This document shows positions 1-9,743 of a DNA stretch of 64,000 nt, in pieces; the first letter of the stretch is position 1; the number at the start of each line of letters is the position of its first letter. Below the pieces are notes generated by a model. The model was not told the origin of the DNA. It saw only the letters and a list, made by a program, of their open reading frames with translations, and searched no databases. Location: positions 19,998,001-20,062,000 of the forward strand of contig NC_071342.1 in NCBI RefSeq assembly GCF_027744825.2. Direction: 5' to 3'. The position numbers were made by a program, and so were the translations under genes. The stretch is from Synchiropus splendidus. Its lineage: Eukaryota > Chordata > Actinopteri > Syngnathiformes > Callionymidae.

Positions 1-30
1 AAGAAAAAACATTTCTATTTTCCCTTGCAG

Positions 31-708
31 ACTGAACAGATTCTCTCTGAATACAAAGTTAGGGCCTTGGCTTGTCACCCGGATAAACACCCTGATGACC
101 CACAAGCAGGTGACAATGTGACTTCACATTGTTCTGTTATTATTTTTCACTTTCTACCTTCCAGGACTACCTTTGGGTTGCAAGGGTAACACCAGTCTCA
201 TTTCTCTTTACAGTGGTGAACTTTCAAAAATTACAAGACGCCAAGGAAGTTTTATGTGATGAAGCTAAAAGAAAGAATTATGATCTTTGGATGAGAAGTG
301 GAGTCACCATTGCATTCCGTGACTGGTTGGCGTTGAACGACTCTGTAAAAACAGTAAGCGATGCCTTAATTTGATCGCCTTGATATTCAAAAACATAACA
401 AACATTATTCCATGTCAACGATTTTTTTCCAGTCGATGCACTGGGCAGTGAGGACTAAAAAGGAGCCCATGTTGGAGGCGGCATGTGAAGAAACTCTCAC
501 TGCGGAGCACCATGGTAAACTGGAAGAGTCCATGGAGAGGGCCTCATATAATGGTATCTGATGCCATGAAGAAAAAAATCTGCCTAAGACTATATTGAAA
601 TCATTGTTTTATTGTCCCTGTTTAGGTGACCAGTGTCATCGGCGTTTCCGTTGGGCAGGCGATCCTCCCTCTGGTCTCCTACAGAAGTTTAGAAATTATG
701 AAATCTAA
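31..708 (+). CDS. dnajc12: DnaJ homolog subfamily C member 12, C-terminal four exons (5' partial)
   Basis: Exons are 31-109, 214-353, 433-553 and 626-708, all with AG/GT borders and matching phases, giving 140 residues. The first exon holds most of the J domain after helix I, including the HPD motif (76-84) that stimulates HSP70 ATPase. The next begins with the FQKLQDAKEVL segment of the J domain and ends in ALNDSVKT, and the third begins SMHWAVR. The last exon ends with the family's conserved tail, RFRWAGDPPSGLLQKFRNYEI apart from its first residues, then TAA at 706-708. Known of the family: a cytosolic co-chaperone that works with HSP70 and aromatic amino acid hydroxylases. The introns are very short (104, 79 and 72 bp). 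The first coding exon (start codon, J-domain helix I) lies left of the window. The middle acidic part is short and poorly conserved, as is usual for this protein. An independent gene was considered, but the contiguous match to DNAJC12 leaves little doubt. Confidence 0.95.
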
Positions 709-1534
709 CTATTACTGTTGTTTTACTCTGTGTTTAGTAGCAGAGTGTGTTGTTTTTGTGTAAAATATGATTGCTCTGTCCGTGATGAGTGGTTTGTAAA
801 TCACTGAGTTCTGCTGACATTTATCATTTGCGCAACGCGGAGATCTGACGTGTCGTTTAATGTGAAGAAAATGTAGCAGTTGCTTTAAAGAACAAGCTTC
901 GTCAAAATACACACAGTATTGTGAAGTGTCTTCTATATGATACCAGCTGTCCTCTCTATATTAAAGCACTAGTAACAAAAATGACAGACCATAACACACA
1001 TCGCAACTTAGATATGAGTTAATGCCCAGCGACACACAACCACTGTTCTTCACTCTGCTGCTTTTCATTTTTTGTATAATGAAAGAACAAATGTTGACTG
1101 AATCTCAATTGTGAAATAAAAATTAATTCCTTAATATTGTCATATTTATAAAATATATTTGTTAAATGTATTATATTAACAATAATAAAAGTCCATGTTA
1201 TTTTATTAAGGCTATTCTATTTCGGATTGTTTTTTTTAAAGACAGACATGAGGAGGACAGACTACTATGTTGAAAACATCAATTGTGTGTAAGGAGCAGA
1301 ATCTAATCTAATAAAACTGTTCTCATTTCTCCATGGACAATAAGATGTGTTGTATATATTAATATACTGGGCTGTAAATGTGGTGGACTGTAACGGAGAA
1401 AAGGCCACAAAACTCTCCACTAGGTGTCGCCCTTACATTCACTCCAGATTTTATCAATTATCTCACCGTTGACAGAAAATCGTCAACCGATCAAAGATGC
1501 GAGTGAAAAAAAAATCGATAGAGTAACGTAATTG
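709..1534 (+). other. DNAJC12 3' UTR and spacer
   Basis: There is no coding gene here. Possible poly(A) signals on the + strand are ATTAAA at 960-965 and AATAAA at 1115-1120, so the UTR would be about 250-430 nt. The rest is AT-rich spacer. A near-match to the CTCF core lies at 1417-1430 (one mismatch). Confidence 0.5.
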
Positions 1535-1542
1535 TGACGTCA
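1535..1542 (+). promoter_or_regulatory. CRE/ATF box upstream of 7SL copy 1
   Basis: A perfect TGACGTCA lies 48-55 bp before the first base of 7SL copy 1. Vertebrate 7SL genes are known to need an upstream ATF/CREB site at about this distance in addition to internal Pol III signals, so this supports copy 1 as an active gene. Confidence 0.7.
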
Positions 1543-1589
1543 TCTATGTTGAAAAAAAAAAAAAACTCCATTCACTCGCGTCTGCGTTC

Positions 1590-1888
1590 GCCGGGTGCGG
1601 TGGCGCGCGCCTGTAATCCAGGTGACTGGGAGGCTGAGACTGGAGGATGGTTTGAGCTCAGGAGCTCTGAGCTCCAGCGTACTGTGTGGATCGGGTGTCC
1701 GCACTAAGTTGGGTGTCGATATGCTGTTTCCGGGGGAGCTCGGAGCCAGCAGGTCGGCTAAGGAGGGGTGCACCGGCCCAGGTCGGAAACGGAGCAGGTC
1801 AAAGCCCCCGCGCTCAACAGTAGTGGGATCGCGCCCGAGAGCAGGCGCTGCAGCGCAGCCTGAGCGACACAGCCAGACTCCGTCTTTT
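1590..1888 (+). ncRNA. rn7sl: 7SL RNA (signal recognition particle RNA), copy 1
   Basis: This is a full-length 7SL RNA of about 299 nt. It starts with GCCGGGTGCGGTGGCGCG (the 5' Alu domain), followed by CTGTAATCC and GGGAGGCTGAG. The S-domain stretch ATCGGGTGTCCGCACTAAGT and the SRP54-binding helix GGTCGGAAACGGAGCAGGTC are intact, then AGTAGTGGGATCGCGCC and the Alu 3' end GACTCCGTC. Transcription should stop at TTTT (1885-1888). The RNA scaffolds the particle that targets secretory proteins to the ER. An Alu-type SINE is excluded because the whole central S domain, absent from Alu, is present. It differs from copies 2 and 3 at about three positions and keeps the vertebrate-like GGTCGG where they have GGCCGG. 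With a perfect CRE upstream, it is likely functional. Confidence 0.92.
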
Positions 1889-2817
1889 GTTATACATCTC
1901 TCTCCGCTTATTGGTTACTTCTTGGAACATCAAATTTTTCATTTTATCACGTCAAAGAGGGTTTTTTTTTTCTTCCACCTTCCCACCATAGCTCACAATG
2001 CAAGATCGTTTGAGGAGCAACACCGCCATCTCCTGGGCAAGAGTGACATTACTATTTTCGATTAAAAACCAAGCGCTCATCCGACGTTTCTACGACCTCA
2101 AAAGAGTTGAGTAGAGTCTGATAAGATGATAGTTGTATTTTGTGCTAGGGATTCTCTTACTTTCGTAGGTAAATCATGACAGTCCAGTTAAGACAGTTGT
2201 GAAGCCCATTTAAAAACGTAACAGAATAAGCTTCATTTGAGTTGAAGTACAGAGGTGACGAAGGGTCATTGGTTAAATAAATAGTTTTGATTGAATGTAT
2301 TTTTTGTGCAATTGTTCATTTAGAATGTGCGTAAAAACTGTTGGTGCTGCACTTTTGGGAAAAAGACAGAACTTCTAAACGCTCACTTGAGAAACTGTCC
2401 TGTCCCTTCCTGTACCGAATTTAAGATTGAAAACGGAAAACTGTGCCGAACCGAAGCTTTTGTGAATCCTCACACCAACTTGTTCCACTGTTTTCCGACT
2501 TTCTTCTGGTTTTGTTTTGGTGATTCAGCCACAGCCAAGTCTCTGTACATATCCATACCGTATGTGTGCATGGGTCGGTATTCCTTGCTCTGCATGCTCT
2601 GGTCTAGTCTATGGTACCGTAAAGTAAACAGTCACTGTATAATGCAGTGAGCGGTGCTTGTGTGCTTTTGCGTGCAGAATTGTAATTCCATCTCTATGCA
2701 GATGGGGGCAGTGTTGGAGCGGTGAAAATGATGATTTGTCTTCTTGTAAATGACGTAAAGGAGGTAATAAAATACCATCGCAGGTGATATAATCACGAGA
2801 AGACGACCGTGCCGAAC
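1889..2817. other. Spacer between convergent 7SL copies 1 and 2
   Basis: This stretch has no recognised gene. It contains one unusual open stretch at 2324-2650 (+), described separately. The rest is AT-rich and unremarkable. Confidence 0.5.
2324..2650 (+). other. Open frame with a C2HC zinc-finger pattern (unrecognised; possible exon or relic)
   Basis: The frame opens directly after a TAG at 2321-2323 that could also be a splice acceptor (TTTAG), and has no ATG near its start. It reads NVRKNCWCC... and contains a clean C-x2-C-x11-H-x3-C spacing: Cys 2339-2341, Cys 2348-2350, His 2384-2386, Cys 2396-2398. A further Cys pair follows (CPVPSC). That spacing is typical of UBZ- or TRAF-like zinc fingers. 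Downstream the frame becomes rich in Phe, Tyr and Ser and looks non-coding. It may be a single exon, a dead gene fragment or chance. No function is proposed. Confidence 0.22.
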
Positions 2818-3116
2818 AAAAGACGGAGTCTGGCTGTGTCGCTCAGGCTGCGCTGCAGCGCCTGCTCTCGGGCGCGATCCCACTACTGTTGAGCGCGGGG
2901 GCTTTGACCTGCTCCGTTTCCGGCCTGGGCCGGTGCACCCCTCCTTAGCCGACCTGCTGGTTCCGAGCTCCCCCGGAAACAGCATATCGACACCCAACTT
3001 AGTGCGGACACCCGATCCACACAGTCCGCTGGAGCTCAGAGCTCCTGAGCTCAAACCATCCTCCAGTCTCAGCCTCCCAGTCACCTGGATTACAGGCGCG
3101 CGCCACCGCACCCGGC
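2818..3116 (-). ncRNA. rn7sl: 7SL RNA (signal recognition particle RNA), copy 2
   Basis: Reverse-strand full-length 7SL. The 5' end (GCCGGGTGCGG) is at 3116 and the Pol III stop TTTT corresponds to AAAA at 2818-2821. All Alu-domain and S-domain landmarks of copy 1 are present, and the RNA body looks identical to copy 3 wherever compared. It points toward copy 1 and is head-to-head with copy 3. No TGACGTCA is found at the expected distance of about 50 bp upstream (around 3160-3170). Only the 29 bp just before the start (3117-3145) match the flank of copy 3. It may therefore be weakly expressed or a recent duplicate, although the RNA sequence itself shows no damage. Confidence 0.88.
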
Positions 3117-3472
3117 TGCCGGGGACACGGGTCACCTCGGACTTGTAGCAGGAGACGGTGGAAATGCGTCTCTCACGGTGAAGACACTCCCCCAAACCCC
3201 TAGTTCGTATTAATCCTCAAGATTTTACATTGATTTATTTATTTCATTTTTTGGAGTGAAGGCGTAATTCACGGATAATTCAATTTACATTTATTCTTTT
3301 TTTAAATTTTGTACCAAAATAACCAGGACATATAGGAATGAGATGAAGTGTTTTTTCCCAGTTGCTCAATGAGCAGCACGGATTTCGGTGTTCTAAGAAC
3401 AAAAACAGGTTCGCATGCGATATGACGTCACAAACACCACTTCCAAGTCCGAGGTGACCCGTGTCCCCGGCA
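3117..3472. other. Head-to-head spacer between 7SL copies 2 and 3
   Basis: A 356-bp stretch with the two RNA start sites at its ends. The 29 bp next to each start are the same sequence in opposite orientation (3117-3145 and 3444-3472); the middle is AT-rich and not shared. Confidence 0.7.
3423..3430 (+). promoter_or_regulatory. CRE/ATF box upstream of 7SL copy 3
   Basis: A perfect TGACGTCA lies 43-50 bp before the start of 7SL copy 3, matching the position of the ATF site in known vertebrate 7SL promoters. Confidence 0.75.
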
Positions 3473-3772
3473 GCCGGGTGCGGTGGCGCGCGCCTGTAAT
3501 CCAGGTGACTGGGAGGCTGAGACTGGAGGATGGTTTGAGCTCAGGAGCTCTGAGCTCCAGCGGACTGTGTGGATCGGGTGTCCGCACTAAGTTGGGTGTC
3601 GATATGCTGTTTCCGGGGGAGCTCGGAACCAGCAGGTCGGCTAAGGAGGGGTGCACCGGCCCAGGCCGGAAACGGAGCAGGTCAAAGCCCCCGCGCTCAA
3701 CAGTAGTGGGATCGCGCCCGAGAGCAGGCGCTGCAGCGCAGCCTGAGCGACACAGCCAGACTCCGTCTTTTT
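3473..3772 (+). ncRNA. rn7sl: 7SL RNA (signal recognition particle RNA), copy 3
   Basis: A full-length 7SL copy on the + strand, starting GCCGGGTGCGG at 3473 and ending in TTTTT at 3768-3772. The order of landmarks is as in copy 1: Alu-domain 5' end, S domain with ATCGGGTGTCCGCACTAAGT, SRP54-binding hairpin (GGCCGGAAACGGAGCAGGTC), Alu-domain 3' end. Its sequence appears identical to copy 2, which is inverted 356 bp away. With both a CRE at the right place and a strong terminator, it is the best candidate for an active gene in this cluster. Confidence 0.92.
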
Positions 3773-4460
3773 ATCACTATAATACTCAGCCTCTATGAAA
3801 TGAGTCACTGATTAACAGCGTCTATGTAGTTCAAACTAAACAAATCGACTAACATTTCCTTGTAAAATAAACTCCTCACAAATAAACTATTGTCGAGTCT
3901 GCACTGCCCCAAGTGGCCTGGGCGACGATTGCAGTCATAGACAATTCAACATTTCAAGTGTTGTATACTTTATACTCGAAATATAATGATGAAAATTATT
4001 TCACACACCACATGAGAGGAATCAAATCAAAATACACCACACAATCTTGCACAGTATGATGAAAGTGTTTAATCAATCCAAGCATAACTCTTTCTTTATT
4101 CCCATTTAAGCAATGTCTCAGTTGCTCTGCATCACGCTTCAATTCAACACATCATTCATCAAGTCACCACGGCTTTTGTTATGTCAAGTATCAACATGAA
4201 AGTGCAAACTCATCAATACGTAGTGAGGTTCAGTGAAGTCATGGTGAACCTGTGTTAAAACGTAACTCACCCTGCACTTGTCACCCATATAAAATGGCAG
4301 GTCAGATTAAAATCATAAAGAAAACTCACTCAATAAGAATAGAAAATTAAGACCAAGTGCAAAACAATAATAAATACTAAGTGTTCCCAAAAGGCACCAG
4401 TAATTACAGTAGATCCAACACCATCATGTTCCAGTTTCAGCCTCATGTAAACCATTCTGA
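3773..4460 (-). other. NANP 3' UTR and spacer to 7SL copy 3
   Basis: There is no coding gene. On the reverse strand downstream of the NANP stop, candidate poly(A) signals are AATAAA (complement of 4095-4100) and ATTAAA (complement of 4068-4073), predicting a 3' UTR of about 360-400 nt. Confidence 0.5.
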
Positions 4461-6700
4461 TTATCGCAGCTTCTCCAGGATGCCCGGCAGCTCCAGCACA
4501 TGTGGGATGGTGAAGTCAGGTTTGGCTGAACCCTCAGGCACGTGACCCTCACCGCTGTTGATCCAAACTGTAGCCCTCAACCCGGCATTAAAGCCTCCCT
4601 GTATATCTGTGTCCAGAGAGTCTCCAACCATCACACAGTCCTGCGCTTCCACCTGCAGGAGGTCAAAACACAAGGTGAAGATGGAGGGGAAGGGCTTCTG
4701 CTCAGGGTAGTCTCCGCCCACCACGATGGCATCAAAGTACTCCTCGCATCCCACTGCCTTTACTTTCTCCTTCTGCGTCTGGGATTCTCCGTTGGTGAGC
4801 AGCAGCAGCTTGTATCGGCTCCGCAGGTCTTTCAGGAGACAGCAGATGTCTGGTGTGAGAGAGATCACCTGCAAGCGGCTTCTTTTCCACATGAAGTAGC
4901 AGTCAGATGCAAGAGAAGGAGGGTAAGAGCCGTCGACCATCTCTCTGATGCTCTCTTCCATGTGGTTCACCCGGACCTCATCAATGGTTCTGCCAGCGGA
5001 AGAGTCAAATGACTCCAGCAGAAGTTTCTGCCTGAACTTGCTACAAATGCTGGAGACGGTGTTGTCGTCCACCTGCAGCACAGACTTCAGCAGTTCACTG
5101 ACCTGGAAGGGAAAATTTTACATCAGTTACTAACTTACTCGTGACCCACATTTCCAGAAAATTCCTATTACTATTGACCTTTGAAGCCACTGGAGTATCT
5201 AGCATCATGCCTGGCAAACCAGACTCACCCAGTCTTGACTACTCCATCACACTAGAGGGCGCAATTTTGAACACAGGTCCGAACATAATACAGTGGTACC
5301 TCGGTTCTCGACCACAATCCATTCCAGAAGGCCGTTCCAGACAGCTGTTCGAGAAGCAAATTGTTCGAACTCTGAACCGATTTTTCCCATTACAATTAAT
5401 GGAAATAGAAATAATGCGTTCCGAGCCTTAAAACAGGCTTTTGTAGGAGTGAATGTAGAGCGTCTGCTGCAGGTGGCTGTTCCTCTATGTGTGTGGCCGC
5501 TGCATGTGGGAGGGGTTGCCGAGTGAGTGACGTCTCTCCAGAAGTGAAGAGGTGCCCGGTGCGTGTCCAGCTCTGAATGTGCGCTTCTGTGCAGTTTGGC
5601 TGTGACAAAGTCATAAACCAAGTAACGCTCTGTCCCAGACTGGCCTCATCCCTGTCCCAGCTCCAGCCCACAACAGGACATCAAACCCTGGAGTGAGCGC
5701 TCCAGCACCTCCCCTGTGACACTCTACCACGGTCCAGTGTGGAGACAGGAAAGGTTTTACACCTCAATATGAAGAAAAAACAGTCAGTAAATGGAGCTCG
5801 CGGGACACGTCTGCATACAGAGGCTGCGTTATACACAATAACAAAGCGCGTCGTGGGTCAGCTGATCGGTCCACGCACGTTATGTATTTTCCGGCTTTTT
5901 CAGGGGCGTTTGAGTTCAGGAATTTTGTTCGAAATCCGAAGCAAAAAAATCTCGAAATTTTTGTTCGACCTCCGATTTGTTCGAATTCCGACACATTTGA
6001 AAACCGAGGTACCACTGTATATACACTTCAAACAGTCAGACGCGCCTTTAGCAGGATATACATGCCTTAAACAAACATAAATTTGCATACGTTTTTTTCT
6101 ACTTAATACAATGTTTTTTCTAATATATATATTTAATATCGCAGTACTGAAATTGTCCTCCACACACACGTTTAAAGTTTTATCATTATCGTCCCCATCT
6201 CCACCTCTTGAGGATAATTGAAATCCCATGTTTTGTTTTGTTTTTTTGTGCTCGTTTTAATGGGCATGTATTGTGTGGAGAAATTCGATGTATCATAGTT
6301 CAATGTTGAATCATTACAGTCCACAGATTACTACAAATCATTTTATGACAAACATGTAAACAAGACAGGCAAACAGATACGACGGAAGTTTTAATCTTAC
6401 ATTGAAAGCCACAGAACGCCAAACCGATTATTTATTATTTGCTATATTAGCGTAAAAGCATCAATAACGTAAGACATTAACTTGGTGATGAGAGCCACAC
6501 GACAACTCCGGAAGATTTCTTTATGGCAAAACCTTAACGTCCGGGTTTCCTCATGACGTAATGACGTTCTAATGAACACATACAATGATAACTAATCGAA
6601 TGCACCCAACCTTTTGAATCGCTATTCCGCCCGCACGACTAGTTTCAATGAGAGTGTTGTCGAAGTCAAACAAAATCGCCTTCACTGTTCCACCGTCCAT
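4461..6700 (-). CDS. nanp: N-acylneuraminate-9-phosphatase
   Basis: The gene is complete with two coding exons on the reverse strand: 6611-6700 (30 codons, ATG at 6700-6698) and 4461-5102 (213 codons plus TAA). The product is 243 aa against about 248 in human. It is a HAD-family phosphatase that removes phosphate from N-acetylneuraminate 9-phosphate in cytosolic sialic acid synthesis. Motif I is DFDNT (nucleophile Asp12, Asp14, Thr16), motif II is LLLLTNG (Thr133), motif III is the Lys in QKPFPSIF (Lys166), and motif IV is VGDSLDTDIQGG (Asp191, Asp194, Asp196). All catalytic residues are intact. The start is chosen because motif I lies directly behind it, the exon joins in phase 0, and a ZNF143-like promoter site lies just upstream. 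The 1,508-bp intron carries a miniature transposon. Confidence 0.97.
5103..6610 (-). other. NANP intron
   Basis: A GT-AG intron splitting the gene right after the first catalytic motif. It contains the 727-bp inverted-repeat element at 5291-6017, a CTCF-like motif at 5249-5260, and otherwise AT-rich sequence. Confidence 0.9.
5291..6017. mobile_element. Non-autonomous pogo/Tigger-like DNA transposon (MITE)
   Basis: The 727-bp stretch begins CAGTGGTACCTCGGTT and ends with the inverse, AACCGAGGTACCACTG, and is flanked by TA on both sides (5289-5290 and 6018-6019). A TA target duplication plus CAGTGG-type ends fits the pogo/Tigger branch of Tc1/mariner. The subterminal parts repeat GTTCGAA-like words on both arms. 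There is no transposase frame, so it was moved in trans. It lies inside the NANP intron. Confidence 0.75.
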
Positions 6701-6721
6701 GTTTCCGCTCAACGTAGCACT

Positions 6722-6730
6722 GCGGAAGTG
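6722..6730 (+). promoter_or_regulatory. ETS-type site in NANP promoter
   Basis: GCGGAAGTG, a GABPA/ETS-like core, lies 22-30 bp upstream of the NANP start codon in a TATA-less promoter. ETS sites often pair with ZNF143 sites in housekeeping promoters. Confidence 0.45.
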
Positions 6731-6746
6731 AACGGGAGGCACACTT

Positions 6747-6765
6747 GCATCCTGGGAGTTGTAGT
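6747..6765 (-). promoter_or_regulatory. ZNF143/Staf-like site in NANP promoter
   Basis: On the reverse strand this reads ACTACAACTCCCAGGATGC, one base off the vertebrate ZNF143 consensus (ACTACAAYTCCCAGMATGC). It sits 47-65 bp upstream of the NANP ATG, the usual place for this motif in TATA-less promoters. Confidence 0.65.
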
Positions 6766-9719
6766 TCGGATGTAAAGTCAGTGATTCAGCGTTAAATCCG
6801 TTAGAGGGCGCTATTAACTAACTTCAAATGATATAGTTCATTGCGCTGACGCTTTGGCTCAAAATAATTTATAAAATTATTTCTGAATCTGTGTTATTTT
6901 TTTAAAAATTAAATTAAATTAAATTTTCTATTTTGTTATTTAAGTACTGAATGGTTTATTTGTTTTGTTTTTTCTTCTTTTGCTCTACTGTCAATCACGC
7001 TCACAATTTCTTTTCAGTTAATTTGTGAGACGAAACCTCTTTGAAACGGTGATAGTTGACAAGATATTCTGCAGAAGACATTCCTCTAAATCTCCATGTG
7101 AGAAAACTTGGAACACTGCAAGCCATAACTGAATTAATTCATTGAAAAAGTGAAGTAGATGACAAAAACAGAGCCTTTTTCAAGAGCGACTTACAAAAAT
7201 CTTTGTTTTGGAGAGTAATATAAGGTTCTATTGGGATAATTTACTTACTATTATCGTACTACGATTTACTACCTATTATATTAATACATAATTCATTTAT
7301 TAATACATGCTTCTTTTTTCTTTTTTTCCCTCTCGGAAAATTCCGAATAAATAAAGATCAACATTTTCACTCAGTGGTGAGGAACAATCTGAAGGCGAAC
7401 TGTTGCATGGCGCCTCCCACCTTCTCGAAAGTGCTACGTGACTCTCTGTCCACACGTAAAGCCAATTTAAACACACGTTCCGTGACAAACTCGTTTAAAA
7501 TCAAAACATATTTCTCCTGTTATGCAACTCCATCTCCGACATGCACTCACTTTTGGCGCAGGGCCAGCGGTTCACACGCAACAGTGTGCAGACCAGTTGT
7601 ACCGGCGAGCGCTCGCAACTCGCAGTTTCTCACACTGGATCATTCACAGCGAGCTGCCTGACCTACATATGAGAGCGCTCTCAATGAAGACATGAGGACG
7701 CATCGATCAGAAGACACCACAGCGTCTCAGCGACAGGACGATGAGGGAAGACAACCTCATGAAGGAGGTGAACACCAGTGCAGCGCTGGAATTTCCCTCT
7801 GATGCGACGTGCAGGAGGAAGAAATGAAGTCACTGGTTTCCCTTCCTCATGTGTGATTCTTCCAAGAAACAGCTGAAGTCACCTGGGTTTTTTGTCTGAG
7901 TTCCTCTTTTGTCCTGCGTGGGAGGTTCCACGGCCACACGCTATCTCCTGACCGCAGTCCTCCGTCGCTTTCATTTTGACTGTTACTCTCCAGGGCAGTG
8001 ATGACCTAAAGGTCTGGGTCACGGGGGGGTCATGAGGTGGACAGCAGAAGGAGGAAAACTGTGCTTTAGACAAGAGGTTTTGGCTCTGATACTGACTGAA
8101 CTTGGAGGTGAGCAGGTTATGGAGGAACGGAGGAGTAAATCGCTGAATTCCGAGAGAGTTGCAGCCAAGTGCCACACAGTGATGGAAGAATTCTGCAAGT
8201 GGCTGCTGCTGAGGTCCATAATTATCTACATGAACTTATGAATGTTTATCTCCAGTCGCTTTGGTTGCCTTGAACTGAACTGGTCTCCGCCTGTGCCCAA
8301 GTTTGAGGAGTCAAAAAAAATGTGTCAATGTGTCTCATTTCTCCAACTCAAACTGAATTACCTTAAAAAAAACGCAGTTCAAAGCTAAAAATTGTTTGAT
8401 TCAAAATCATATTTAGTCAAAATATGATGGTACAAATGTCATCCTTGCAGTGATTCCAAGCCTTATCATTTTAAAGGCATCTATTGCAAGTCAGAATGTT
8501 GTTTTAGTTCTGATATGACATCACAGCCGCCTCCTTGGAGCAGCGAGTGACGCCGCACACGTAGATGGAAAGGTCAGCAGGTCACTAGGAAATGAAGATT
8601 TCTGGAGTCGTATCACCAAAACTCACTATCTGCCATCGGAACACTGGCAGATGTGAATCGGGACGGAGGTGACCCCCGCGCTCACGCAGACGCACATGCA
8701 CACACGTAGATGTGAGATTTTATCCGGGGCAGGGGAATGTAGGAACCACAGTCTAAAGACAGAAACACTGCCCTGCTTAATGGCACTTCGTCATGGCAAC
8801 TGTGGAGGGACTGGCAACCTGCGCAAACACACAAACAAAAACAACGCGGGGCAGGACAGGCCTCCTCTGGTTATGAAACAGAGGAGATGTTATGCAAATT
8901 TCTGCCGACATCAGCAGAAATCTTCAACACGAAGGTAATTATTTGTGAGTGTGTTGCAGGAGTGTAGACCTCCCTGCGGAGCTTCATCCCTGCACTGATA
9001 CACCTGAGCTCCTCTGACCGGCCGGTGAACCAGGACTGGGACACTCTGTGTGTGTGTGTTCACTGGAGTAGAACCCTGGGAGCTTGGAGCAGCTTCTTAT
9101 CCCAGTCTAATAATGCCTGAGGCTGAGTGGGGGGAGGGGGGAGGGGTATATGAGGAAACTGTTTCCCCTTGTCACCTAATAAGAGACGACCACAGAGAGT
9201 GTTCTTTGGAAGCGCATCAGCATGTGACGCTCACATATGTATTGTTTATGTTTTTGCTTGAACTTAACAGACCCCACAGCAGGAAAACAAGATGAGGCCT
9301 AAAACACAAGTCAAAGTCGGACTCAGCCAAGTCCAGCAACTATTTCAAACGCATCAGCTTGGCTCGAATTTGGATTGTTTAGACATTTAATGGGCTTAAA
9401 AAATGTCTTCAGCGTCACTGAGGTCGGGTCACAGATCAGGTCACTGGTCTTCCACTGAGGCAACATTCACATGCAGATGGTTAAAAAAAATAGGCCTGTG
9501 AAAATGGCTGTTTCAGGGCGTCCTTTTGGGCATCTGCACAAATGATTTCATCATGTAGTGTGTTGATGCGCTGATCTGTCCGTCATTCAAAGCAGTGCTG
9601 CTGTGGTGCGCGGCGCTCCTCTTCCCACACACTCACAGCCAAGAAGCCGCTCACATGCGCTGTTTTTAAAGCTGATGCGCCTCTAACTTGACCACACACT
9701 TTCACCACAGAACCATGGA

Positions 9720-9743
9720 GGGAGGGAGGGAGGGAGGGAGGGA
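9720..9743 (+). repeat. (GGGA)6 tract
   Basis: Six consecutive GGGA units give six G3 runs separated by single A bases, which is enough to form a stable G-quadruplex on the + strand. Confidence 0.9.

Noticed and set aside
1590..3772. Alu-like SINEs at the three GCCGGGTGCGG sites
   Set aside because: Each copy has the complete central S domain that Alu elements lack, no poly(A) tail and no target duplications; they are 7SL genes.
1595..3798. Arg/Ser-rich open frames of 71-187 codons at the 7SL loci
   Set aside because: They follow the GC-rich structural RNA on both strands and in all three copies, so they are shadows of 7SL RNA and not proteins.
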